Shown: positions 16,489 to 24,647 of the stretch, piece after piece
How positions within the stretch are numbered: the stretch's first letter is position 1
Layout of the letters: each line of letters opens with the position of its first letter
From: Gloeothece verrucosa PCC 7822
GTDB lineage: Bacteria; Cyanobacteriota; Cyanobacteriia; Cyanobacteriales; Microcystaceae
Direction of reading: 5' to 3'
DNA: 64,000 bases
Assembly: GCF_000147335.1 (NCBI RefSeq)
Contig: NC_014501.1
Location: 2,061,501-2,125,500, forward strand
Translations under genes and position numbers: made by a program
Notes under the pieces: generated by a model
The model's input: the letters and a program-made list of their open reading frames with translations, nothing else
Told to the model about the DNA's origin: nothing
Databases searched by the model: none

Positions 16489-18078
16489 CTATAATGGGCG
16501 ATAGACTCGATAATTAATATTGGGAAAAATATTATCAATTTTTTCCACTTTTTCTAACCAACCCGAGTCAATTTTTTCGCTCTTAATGTCCTCATAGAGT
16601 TTATTAAGGCGCAACAAATGGCTGCGAGTGCGACGTACTGCATAGGGAACCATTGTACCAGTCCGCATAATAAACGCCCAGTCAGAGGACTGCGCTAACA
16701 ACAACTCTCGCGCGGCTTGATTGAGGGCCCGCCATTCTAACTCATCAGCCGGTTCACGACGACTCAATTCAATCATACGTTCAGCCGCCTTATGCAAATG
16801 GGGATAAATCCAAGTATTAGTTTCATTTAACCAATATTCATGGAAACCTTTATAGCCCCAACTCGACTGAGAAGGGCGGCAAACTTGCTGAGTGGGATGA
16901 CGGCGTAAATAATCGGCCAAATGGGTCATTTCAAAGCGATTTTGGTCATACCAAGACTTGCGGAACAAGTAATCAATAAACCAAGGACCCTCATACCACC
17001 AATGGCCGAACAATTCAGCATCATAGGGAGACACCACTATCGGCGGGCGCTGCATCATGGCGGCTAAATGTTCTACTTGTTCTTCGCGGTTATACATAAA
17101 GTTGCCCGCGTGTTCTGCCGCCTTTTCCCTAGCCCAGTAGGGGTCATAGAGAGCTTTTTCTGATAATCCCCCATCTCGCGCGGTTATTTTGTGATATTTA
17201 ATCCCAATATTTTTACGTTGCCCATTAGGCATGATATAGGGCTTAATATATTCGTATTCTGCCTCCCATCCCAAATCTTTGTAAAACTCTCGATAAACCG
17301 GATCACCTGGATATCCCACCATCGATGACCACACTTGTTGAGAGGACTCATGGTCTCGTCCAAAGACCGCTACACCGGTTTCGGTAAAAATAGGAGCATA
17401 AGAACCAAAACGAGGGCGAGGACGACCATAGAGCAGCCCGTGACCGTCCGTCAGGAAATAACGGAGTCCGGCATCGGCTAACATCCGTTCTACGCCTTCA
17501 TAATAAGCGCATTCTGGCAACCAAATCCCTTTGGGAGGACGACCAAAATTTTCCTCATAATGTTCACAAGCCACTTTAATTTGGGCCCAAACCGCTTGAG
17601 GATACATTTTCATCAAGGGCATATAGCCGTGAGTTGCCCCACAGGTAATAATCTCTAGATTATTACTATCCAAAAATTGTTTGAAAGCTGTTACTAAATC
17701 TCGGTCGTAGCTTTCCCAAGTTTGGCGAATTTTTTGAAATTCTGTGGCATAATATTCGGCTAAATAGCGAATATGGCCGTTATGCTCATTATGTTCAATT
17801 TCTTTCTCGGTGAGTTCCTCCAGTTTAGCTAAATGTTCATCATAGCGTTCTTGTAGTAAGGGATCTCGCAGCATCGACACTAAAGGGGGTGTCATGCTCA
17901 TAGTCATTTTAAAATCTATTCCGTCTCGCTTTAATCCCTCAAAAACCTGCAACAGAGGAACATAAGTTTCGGTAATAGCTTCATATAGCCACTCTTCTTC
18001 CAACACATAATCGCTTTCTGGGTGTCGGACAAAGGGTAAGTGGGCATGGAGAACAAGGGCGACGTAGCCAAGTGCCAT
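16489..18078 (-). CDS. GH57 1,4-alpha-glucan branching enzyme
   Basis: A 529-residue cytoplasmic enzyme that introduces alpha-1,6 branches into glycogen. It has the GH57 opening GYVALVLHAHLPFVRHPE. The nucleophile is E189 in WLPECAYYEG and the acid D353 in SPYDAELFGHWWYEGP, both in their standard motifs. A C-terminal helical DUF1957-type domain (about 420-529) completes the usual length of 520-530. The ATG at 18078 is the natural start. It lies divergent from sasA, 213 bases away, and ends in front of an intrinsic terminator. The assignment rests on close similarity to the Thermus and Thermococcus type. Confidence 0.92.
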   Translation of the reverse strand: MALGYVALVLHAHLPFVRHPESDYVLEEEWLYEAITETYVPLLQVFEGLKRDGIDFKMTMSMTPPLVSMLRDPLLQERYDEHLAKLEELTEKEIEHNEHNGHIRYLAEYYATEFQKIRQTWESYDRDLVTAFKQFLDSNNLEIITCGATHGYMPLMKMYPQAVWAQIKVACEHYEENFGRPPKGIWLPECAYYEGVERMLADAGLRYFLTDGHGLLYGRPRPRFGSYAPIFTETGVAVFGRDHESSQQVWSSMVGYPGDPVYREFYKDLGWEAEYEYIKPYIMPNGQRKNIGIKYHKITARDGGLSEKALYDPYWAREKAAEHAGNFMYNREEQVEHLAAMMQRPPIVVSPYDAELFGHWWYEGPWFIDYLFRKSWYDQNRFEMTHLADYLRRHPTQQVCRPSQSSWGYKGFHEYWLNETNTWIYPHLHKAAERMIELSRREPADELEWRALNQAARELLLAQSSDWAFIMRTGTMVPYAVRRTRSHLLRLNKLYEDIKSEKIDSGWLEKVEKIDNIFPNINYRVYRPL

Positions 18079-18291
18079 AACTGTTATGCAATTCTCTATT
18101 GTAAAATTTTAAGTTTAGACGATTTTATACTATCTTAAGCTTTTACAATAAAAGTGCGATCAAAAAAATTATCTGACCCGACTAAGAGGGATCAATTTTT
18201 CATAATCCCTTGATTCCTCTGCACCATCCCTTCTAGACTATACCCTAACCCCATCCTTGTTGTGACGCTTATTGAGTGAGACTAAACTCCT

Positions 18292-19473
18292 GTGGTACAA
18301 CCCCATGATCAAAAAACGGCTTCTAACCCAAACACTGGTGAACCCGTGTGTCTCCAGCTTTTGCTGTTTGTGGATGATAGGCCCAGTTCTCAAGAGAATA
18401 TCGAGCAAATACAAGCTCATCTGGCGCTATTAAACTGTGAGTATTCTTATGAGCTTCAAGTGATTGAAATCCACCAACAACCACACCTCGTTGAATATTT
18501 CCGCTTGGTGGCGACACCAGCCTTAGTGAAAATTGCCCCAGAACCCAGACAAACTCTCGCCGGAAGCAATATTGTTGAGCAACTCAACAAATGGTGGCCA
18601 CGCTGGCAATGCGCTATTAAAGAAGCGAATGAGGAGCAAACAGCTAATGGAGGCGGAGATAAGCAAAATCATTGGCAATCTCCCCTCAATAATGTAGGTT
18701 ATTCGGGTGAGTTAATTCGTTTATCTGATGAAGTATTTCGTCTCAAAAAAGAAAAAGAAGAACTCGTAGAACAGATCAAGTTTAAAGATCAAGTTTTGGC
18801 GATGTTGGCCCATGATTTACGAAGTCCCCTCACGGCGGCTTCTATTGCTATAGAAACTCTAGAATTAGCAAATAATCAGCCGGATCGGGTTAGGTCAGCC
18901 CAACTTAAAGAGCAACTCTATCAACAGGCCCGTAAACAGTTTCGCATCATGAATCGATTAATTACGGATATTTTGCAAGCATCCAAGAGCATGAGTGCTG
19001 AATTGCAATTGCAATATAGTCATTTATATTTGCAATCATTGTGTCTGGAAGTTTTGGAACAAATGGCCGATCAATTTCAGGAAAAACATCTCAAAATAGA
19101 AAAAGATATTCCCCAAGATTTACCCAATGTTTATGGAGATGAAGAGTTAATCCGTCAGGTGATCGTCAATCTGTTAGATAATGCTATCAAATATACTCCA
19201 GAGCAAGGCACAATTACCGTGTCGATTCTGCACCGGACTACCCAAAAAGTTCAAGTGAGTGTCTGTGATACGGGTCCCGGAATTCCTCAAGAAAAACAAG
19301 AGCGGATTTTTGAGGGACATTTCCGTCTTAAACGGGATGAAGGGAAGGAGGGTTATGGTTTAGGTTTGTCTTTATGTCGTAAGATTATTCGCGCTCACTA
19401 TGGTCAAATTTGGGTAGATAGTACCGTTAATCAAGGGAGTTGTTTTCATTTTACTTTACCCGTTTATCGATGA
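18292..19473 (+). CDS. sasA: Adaptive-response sensory histidine kinase SasA
   Basis: A 393-residue soluble kinase of the circadian output pathway; it binds KaiC and phosphorylates RpaA. The N-terminal thioredoxin-like KaiB-type domain (about 18-107: LQLLLFVDDRPSS, FRLVATPALVKIAP) is diagnostic. A linker follows, then HisKA with phosphoacceptor H174 in MLAHDLRSPLTAAS, and an ATPase domain with NLLDNAIKYTPEQG, DTGPGIP and GYGLGLSLCRKI. The start is GTG at 18292; the usual length is 380-390. No kai genes or rpaA are in the window. Confidence 0.95.
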   Translation: MVQPHDQKTASNPNTGEPVCLQLLLFVDDRPSSQENIEQIQAHLALLNCEYSYELQVIEIHQQPHLVEYFRLVATPALVKIAPEPRQTLAGSNIVEQLNKWWPRWQCAIKEANEEQTANGGGDKQNHWQSPLNNVGYSGELIRLSDEVFRLKKEKEELVEQIKFKDQVLAMLAHDLRSPLTAASIAIETLELANNQPDRVRSAQLKEQLYQQARKQFRIMNRLITDILQASKSMSAELQLQYSHLYLQSLCLEVLEQMADQFQEKHLKIEKDIPQDLPNVYGDEELIRQVIVNLLDNAIKYTPEQGTITVSILHRTTQKVQVSVCDTGPGIPQEKQERIFEGHFRLKRDEGKEGYGLGLSLCRKIIRAHYGQIWVDSTVNQGSCFHFTLPVYR

Positions 19474-19590
19474 AGGAAGGCAACCCGTTTTTGGCGGCTG
19501 CTCAAAATTCGGCAACCGGCAAGAGAATTGCCGCAAATCTATAAATTCTTCTATAACTAAAGAAGGAAATTTATTTAATTAAAAAGATAG

Positions 19591-19845
19591 ATGAAACTAC
19601 CTGATTTAGATGATCAAACTAAAGATAGAATCATAGAAATGGCTTGGGAGGATCGTACTCCTTTTGAAGCTATAGAGATTCAATATGGACTAAAAGAACA
19701 AGATGTTATTGCTTTAATGAGGCAAGAAATGAAAGCTTCGAGTTTTAAAATGTGGCGTAAAAGAGTTAGCGGACGTAACAGTAAACATCTGCACAAAAGA
19801 AGTTTTGCTGTAGGAATTTTTAAATCTTCTAATCAAAAAAGTTAA
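19591..19845 (+). CDS. DUF2805/TIGR03643 family small protein
   Basis: An 84-residue basic protein of the TIGR03643 type: DDQTKDRIIEMAWEDRTPFE, a central GLKEQDVIALMRQEM helix and the conserved SSFKMWRKRVSGRNSKH. It has the look of a small helix-turn-helix protein, but its function is not known. It follows sasA on the same strand by 117 bases and precedes a TspO gene. Confidence 0.8.
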   Translation: MKLPDLDDQTKDRIIEMAWEDRTPFEAIEIQYGLKEQDVIALMRQEMKASSFKMWRKRVSGRNSKHLHKRSFAVGIFKSSNQKS

Positions 19846-19887
19846 AGAGTTTCTGGGTCAAGTATTATCAATAATTAATGACTGCTT

Positions 19888-20361
19888 ATGCTTCCCTCTT
19901 GGTTAGTAATCGCTATTGTTACTGTTGCTGTTGCTGTTGTCTTTAATCGTTTATCTTCTAATGATATTCGCTGGTTTAATCATCTCCGTCGGCCCCCTTG
20001 GCTTACTTTTGAAAAAGCCATTCCTGCCATTTGGACTTTTATTTTTATTTGTGGGGCTTGGTCCGCTTATATCATTTGGGAAGCTGATGCCGGCAGCCGC
20101 AATACTTGGTTTTTGATGGGGTTTTATTTATTGCTTGAATTAGTTATTATTGCCTATACTCCTGTTATGTGTAAACTGAAAAGTTTAACCGTTGGCACAA
20201 TTATTGGAGGACTAGGATTTGTGTTAGGATTTATCTTAGCATTAATCGTGATTAGAATAGTGGTTTGGGCGTTTGTTTTATTATTACCTTATTTGTTGTG
20301 GAGTCCCATTGGAACTTATGTCACTTGGGCTATGATTCGCCTTAATCCGGGTAATGCTTAA
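19888..20361 (+). CDS. TspO/MBR family tryptophan-rich sensory protein
   Basis: A 157-residue, five-helix membrane protein. RRPPWLTFEKAIPAIWTFIF and GAWSAYIIWE correspond to the PPxWxFxPxWxxLY and WSAY-type motifs of TspO, which binds tetrapyrroles and cholesterol-like ligands. The family motif is somewhat divergent (PAIWTFIFICGAWSAY). Length and helix number fit. It faces the M16 peptidase operon, with a short hairpin between them. Confidence 0.82.
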   Translation: MLPSWLVIAIVTVAVAVVFNRLSSNDIRWFNHLRRPPWLTFEKAIPAIWTFIFICGAWSAYIIWEADAGSRNTWFLMGFYLLLELVIIAYTPVMCKLKSLTVGTIIGGLGFVLGFILALIVIRIVVWAFVLLLPYLLWSPIGTYVTWAMIRLNPGNA

Positions 20362-20437
20362 GCTTTCAGTTATCTTTTTTAAGTATCAGCAATTATTGTT
20401 GTTTACACTTTAGCTAATCAAAATAATTTTGAGTTTT

Positions 20438-20459
20438 CCTCTCCTGCTAGGAGGAGAGG
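20438..20459. repeat. Perfect 8-base hairpin between convergent genes
   Basis: CCTCTCCT (20438-20445) and AGGAGAGG (20452-20459) with loop GCTAGG. There is no T run on either side, so it is a repeat-type hairpin or a weak terminator. It is similar in composition to the hairpin at 6834-6853. Confidence 0.5.
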
Positions 20460-20477
20460 GGTTAGCTGTAAGCTAGA

Positions 20478-21941
20478 TTAACTCTTAGGTTGCTTAATAG
20501 CAACATCTACTGTTTGAATTTGTGCCCCTAGACTCTTTAATGGTGGGTTGATCTGTTCATTATTACCGACCACTAAAGTCACCGTCTCTTGAGGCTGAAG
20601 ATATTTTTGAGCCACTTTTAAAATATCCTCCTCTGTAGTATTTTTGACGGCTTTTTGATATTGAAAAATAAAATCCTTGGGATAACCATAATACTCGTAA
20701 GTCATTAAGCGAGATAAGGTTTGACTAGGATTCTCAAATTTAAACACAAAAGAATTAAGAATAGATTCTTTGGCATCAGCCAGTTCTTCTTCTGTAATCG
20801 GAGTGGTACGTACTTTTTCAATTTCTGTCAGGAGAGCTTTAACAAACGGTACAGTCATTTCAGAACGGGTTTGTCCTCCCGCCACAAACATTCCTGGAAA
20901 ATCATAATTGGCTTGCCAAATGCCATAAACACTATAAGCTAATCCTTGCCGCGAACGGACTTCATTAAACAAGCGCCCTCCAAAGCCGCTTAAGACTTCA
21001 TTTAACACACTCAAAGCCGGATAATCCGGATCGTTTAATTCGCCGCCCAGATGCCCTAATAAAATATTACTTTGGCTTAACTGAGGCTGTTGCACCACAA
21101 AAATTCCATTATTTTTGTTCTGAGATGCAGGAGGAACAACAGATTTAAAAGGCGTTTTGGGCGCTTGCCAACTGCCAAATTTTTCCTTGATTAAGGTTTT
21201 CATTTCTTGGGAGTTAAAATCTCCCACTATGCCCAAAATCATCTGATCGGGACGAACATAAGTTTGATAAAAACTCTTGATATCTTCTCGGGAAATATTA
21301 TTTAAAGTGGTATATTCTACCGTTCGCGCATAGGGGCTATTTTCCCCATAAATTAATTTTCGGAATTCCCGAGAGGCAATATCCCCAGGATCATCGTTTC
21401 TGCGGGCAATTTCTCCTTGTTGTTGAGTTTTAGCTAATTCAAATTGTTGAGGATCAAAAGCCGGTTGCTGAACGACTTGAGCAAATAACTCGAAAACCGG
21501 TTGCAAATCTTCTTTAAGCACATTAAAACTAGCTGTTCCGGAAGTTGTTCCGATGGAGGTTTCAATAATGGCTGCCCGTTGTTCAAGCAATTCATTTAAC
21601 TCGCTTGGGGGATGTTGTTGAGTGCCGCCGGTTCGCATTAGCAAACCTGTTATTCCTGCTAACCCGACTTTTTCAGCAGGTTCTAAGCGTGAACCCGTGC
21701 GGATAATCGCGGTTCCCCCCACAAGCGGTAATTGATGATCCTCCATTAAATACACCACCATGCCATTATCTAATTGATAACGCTCATAATCGGGTAGCTT
21801 AATTTCTGGCAAAGGAGGAAATTGTATTTGATTGTAAGGGCGCGGGGTTTGGGCGATGGCCGGAGAACGGAAGGTCAAAACTAGCAAAAAAGCGATCGCC
21901 ATTAATCCTAGCCAACTTAAGCTTTTAAAACGTTTTTTCAT
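20478..21941 (-). CDS. M16 family peptidase-like protein, catalytically inactive subunit
   Basis: A 487-residue exported protein. The N-terminus KKRFKSLSWLGLMAIAFLLVL followed by SPAIA is a signal peptide. Two M16-type repeats follow, but where the zinc motif HxxEH belongs the sequence reads GLAGITGLLMRTGGT, so the site is lost. The second half keeps SRQGLAYSVYG, the R/Y-type motif found in the non-catalytic chain. It is the partner of the active M16 gene just upstream, as in alpha/beta processing peptidase pairs. I start it at the ATG at 21939-21941; the GTG at 21947 lies inside STRR heptamers. Confidence 0.88.
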   Translation of the reverse strand: MKKRFKSLSWLGLMAIAFLLVLTFRSPAIAQTPRPYNQIQFPPLPEIKLPDYERYQLDNGMVVYLMEDHQLPLVGGTAIIRTGSRLEPAEKVGLAGITGLLMRTGGTQQHPPSELNELLEQRAAIIETSIGTTSGTASFNVLKEDLQPVFELFAQVVQQPAFDPQQFELAKTQQQGEIARRNDDPGDIASREFRKLIYGENSPYARTVEYTTLNNISREDIKSFYQTYVRPDQMILGIVGDFNSQEMKTLIKEKFGSWQAPKTPFKSVVPPASQNKNNGIFVVQQPQLSQSNILLGHLGGELNDPDYPALSVLNEVLSGFGGRLFNEVRSRQGLAYSVYGIWQANYDFPGMFVAGGQTRSEMTVPFVKALLTEIEKVRTTPITEEELADAKESILNSFVFKFENPSQTLSRLMTYEYYGYPKDFIFQYQKAVKNTTEEDILKVAQKYLQPQETVTLVVGNNEQINPPLKSLGAQIQTVDVAIKQPKS

Positions 21942-21942
21942 G

Positions 21943-21998
21943 GTCACTGGTCATTTGTTATTAGTTATTAGTCATTGGTCATTAGTCATTAGTCATTA
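21943..21998. repeat. STRR heptamer array, eight units
   Basis: Eight consecutive heptamers: GTCACTG, GTCATTT, GTTATTA twice, GTCATTG, then GTCATTA three times. The array fills most of the 79-base gap between the two M16 genes and touches the start codon of the downstream one, leaving no Shine-Dalgarno sequence. Confidence 0.88.
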
Positions 21999-22020
21999 GT
22001 TGTTTTTTCTCTATTGCCTA

Positions 22021-23577
22021 TTATTGTTTACTGACTATCTGTCCAATGGTACGATTTTCGGGCGTAAAAGTTTGTTGGGCTACCCGTTGAATATCTTTTG
22101 GTGTTACCGCAGAAATGGCATCAAGTTGTTGAAATAAATTGCGCCAATTGCCGGTTTTAACTTGATATTCTACTAATAATTTGGCCATGCCAGCATTAGA
22201 ATCAAGTGATCGCAATAGTTCAGCCCTTAGTTGAGTTTTCACTCTCTCTAATTCTTTTTCTGAGACAGGTTCAGTTTTGAGCCGCTCAATTTCTACTGCT
22301 AAGGCTTTTGCCACGTCATCCACCGTAGCATTAGGGGCTGTCATGGCATAAAATAGCATTATATTAGGATATTTGTCATCGGGAAACCCATTAAATCCTT
22401 GAGCCGCTAGAGCCACTTTTTTCTCTTCCACTAGAGATTTATAGAGGCGAGAGGTTAAACCATCACTCATCAGGGATGCAATGACTTCATAAATGGCGTT
22501 ATCTTGATGATTGATGGCTGGACGATGATAACCTTCCATATACCAAGGTTGAGAAGCAAATTCCACTGAAACGCTGCGGGTTTGATTTTGTTGGGGTTCA
22601 ACGCGGGTTACTTTAGGCGGTTGAGGTTTAGCCGGATAACGCCCAAAATAGACTTGAGCCAATTTTTGAATTTGTTTAGGGTCTACATCTCCCACAATGG
22701 CGATGGTTAAATTATTGGGGACATAGTAGGTGTTAAAAAACTGCTGTACATCTTCGCGGCTGAGGTTGCGGATATCTTGATCGTATCCAATGACAGGGCG
22801 TTTGTAGGGATGTACGCTAAAAGCTTTATCTAAAAACGCTTCTACCAAACGACCCACAGGGCTATTATCTGTTCTTAAGCGTCTTTCTTCTAAGATGACT
22901 TGTTTTTCTTTATAAAATTCTCGAAATACAGGTTCTAGAAATCTTTCTGACTCTAGAGACATCCACAGTTCTACTTTATTGGAGGGAAAACTGTAAAAAT
23001 ATACGGTTGCATCGGGTGTGGTTTGAGCATTTAAGCCTACTCCCCCTTGTTTTTCGACGATGCGTCCATATTCATTTTGTTTAACAAATTTTTGCGCTTG
23101 AGCTTGCACTTGGTCAAATTCTTGTTGGAGTTTAGCCGCTTGTTCGCTTTTATTGCCGGCTTTTGCTGTTTTAATTTGGGCTGATAGTTGATCTAATTGC
23201 TCTAATAGTTTGTTTTCTTGTACATAGTTAGTTGTTCCTATATTTTGTGTTCCTTTAAAAGCTAAATGCTCTAAAAAGTGGGCGACTCCGGTTTTACCAT
23301 CGGGTTCATTAGCTCCTCCCACATCCGCGTAGGTAACGAAAGACACCACCGGCGCATCGTGATTTTCCAAAATAATGAATTTTATCCCATTATCGAGGGT
23401 AAATTCCGTCACTCGCTCTATGACTTTATTTAAATAAGGTTGTATCGATTGAGCGGTTTCGCTTTTGGCGTAAGCTTTAGGAATAACCAGATAACTACTC
23501 CAGTTAAGCAGGAGTAAACTGACAAAAGCCATAAAAGTGATTAGACGGCGAGATGGTTTTAAGACTTTTCTTAACAT
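22021..23577 (-). CDS. M16 family zinc peptidase, catalytic subunit
   Basis: A 518-residue exported peptidase. The signal peptide is visible (MAFVSLLLLNWSSYLVIPKAYA). The inverted zinc motif HFLEH is at residues 100-104 (H100, E103, H104), with the third ligand in VILEERR near residues 230-231. The gap is longer than usual because a charged coiled-coil insert (about 115-175) separates them. It is the first gene of a two-gene operon with the inactive M16 subunit. The pair probably degrades or processes peptides in the periplasm. Confidence 0.9.
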   Translation of the reverse strand: MLRKVLKPSRRLITFMAFVSLLLLNWSSYLVIPKAYAKSETAQSIQPYLNKVIERVTEFTLDNGIKFIILENHDAPVVSFVTYADVGGANEPDGKTGVAHFLEHLAFKGTQNIGTTNYVQENKLLEQLDQLSAQIKTAKAGNKSEQAAKLQQEFDQVQAQAQKFVKQNEYGRIVEKQGGVGLNAQTTPDATVYFYSFPSNKVELWMSLESERFLEPVFREFYKEKQVILEERRLRTDNSPVGRLVEAFLDKAFSVHPYKRPVIGYDQDIRNLSREDVQQFFNTYYVPNNLTIAIVGDVDPKQIQKLAQVYFGRYPAKPQPPKVTRVEPQQNQTRSVSVEFASQPWYMEGYHRPAINHQDNAIYEVIASLMSDGLTSRLYKSLVEEKKVALAAQGFNGFPDDKYPNIMLFYAMTAPNATVDDVAKALAVEIERLKTEPVSEKELERVKTQLRAELLRSLDSNAGMAKLLVEYQVKTGNWRNLFQQLDAISAVTPKDIQRVAQQTFTPENRTIGQIVSKQ

Positions 23578-23744
23578 CGATTGCTCAAGTCCTGCGATTT
23601 TCTTGGCTAGTCTTCAACGGTTAGAAGGCTATCTAGCGTCAATTGAACTGATCTTTATTTTACAATGTGTTTTGATGTTCTTGTGGGCATTCAAGGGAGA
23701 ATTATTTGTTTAGCTTTTTATTTTGAGCGGCTGCTTAAAATATA

Positions 23745-24485
23745 ATGAATACTAATTTCTGCTTTGACTTTATAACTATGTTTTCTGAATCTTTACCAGA
23801 ACTCGTTTTTTATTTCAACCGTAACTGTCCTTATGCTCAACGGACTTGGATAGCATTACTTGAGTTAAATGTCAACTTTCAGCCTAGAGAAATTGAATTA
23901 GGTTCGGATAACAAAACCGATTGGTTTTTATCGTTAAATCCTAATGGCAAAGTCCCCGTCATTGAACAGGGAGAAACCCGAGTCTATGAATCCTTAATTG
24001 TTAATGAATATCTCTCGGAAATTTCGGGAAATAAATTAATGCCTTCCTCGGCAGGAAAAAGGGCATTAGCTCGAATTTTAATGGCTCGGTGTGATTCTCA
24101 TTTAGTGAAAACTTCCTTTAGCTATCTGGCTCATAAATCAGCAGAAAATCTCGAAAAAGAAGAACAATTAAAATCTGAGTTAGAGGCGGAATTACGCTTT
24201 TTGGATACAGTCATTGGCGAGTCTGGCGATTCTTATTTTTTAGGAGAATTCACCTTAACAGACATTGCTTTTATTCCGTTTTTCCAAAGATTAGCCGTGA
24301 CTTTACCCGCTTTTAAAAATTTTGAAATTAGCCAAAATAATTTTCCTCATCTTAACCGTTGGTTAGAGACAATGGCTTCTCGTGAAAGTTGTATTCAAAC
24401 CGCCATGAAAGCTGAGGCGATTAAAGAAATTTATGCCCGCTTTTTAAAAATTGATTATTTTAAAAAAATCGGAGTAGCTACCTGA
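23745..24485 (+). CDS. Glutathione S-transferase-like protein
   Basis: A 246-residue protein with a thioredoxin-fold N-terminal domain (YFNRNCPYAQRTWIALLELN, with a Cys in the CPYA position as in omega-type GSTs) and an all-helical C-terminal domain. The glutathione-binding segments NPNGKVPVIEQGE and VYESLIVNEYL are present. A cysteine active site suggests thiol transfer or dehydroascorbate reduction rather than classical conjugation. The true start may be the ATG at 23778, which would remove 11 residues. It lies divergent from the M16 operon. Confidence 0.85.
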   Translation: MNTNFCFDFITMFSESLPELVFYFNRNCPYAQRTWIALLELNVNFQPREIELGSDNKTDWFLSLNPNGKVPVIEQGETRVYESLIVNEYLSEISGNKLMPSSAGKRALARILMARCDSHLVKTSFSYLAHKSAENLEKEEQLKSELEAELRFLDTVIGESGDSYFLGEFTLTDIAFIPFFQRLAVTLPAFKNFEISQNNFPHLNRWLETMASRESCIQTAMKAEAIKEIYARFLKIDYFKKIGVAT

Positions 24486-24488
24486 TAA

Positions 24489-24608
24489 ACTCTTCCTCTT
24501 GTTAGTGTGGATGTTGCCCAAGCACTCGGCGCATCGAGCATTATAGATGATCCAGTGAGGGAAGAAACCATTAAACTCTTTTTTTGTTCCCTGCTAGGTA
24601 AAAGATAA
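24489..24608 (+). pseudogene. Possible gene remnant
   Basis: Between the GST and amidohydrolase genes a frame is open after a stop at 24486-24488 up to TAA at 24606-24608, and reads like protein: VDVAQALGASSIIDD, then PVREETIKLFF. It has no good start or ribosome binding site and I do not recognise it. It may be the 3' stub of a lost gene or chance. Confidence 0.25.
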
Positions 24609-24647
24609 AGACGAAAAATTGCTAATGACTCTTTTAGATAAGGTGGT

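Noticed and set aside
19517..19533. Hairpin CGGCAA-GAGAA-TTGCCG behind sasA as a terminator
   Set aside because: No T run follows; stem only six bases.
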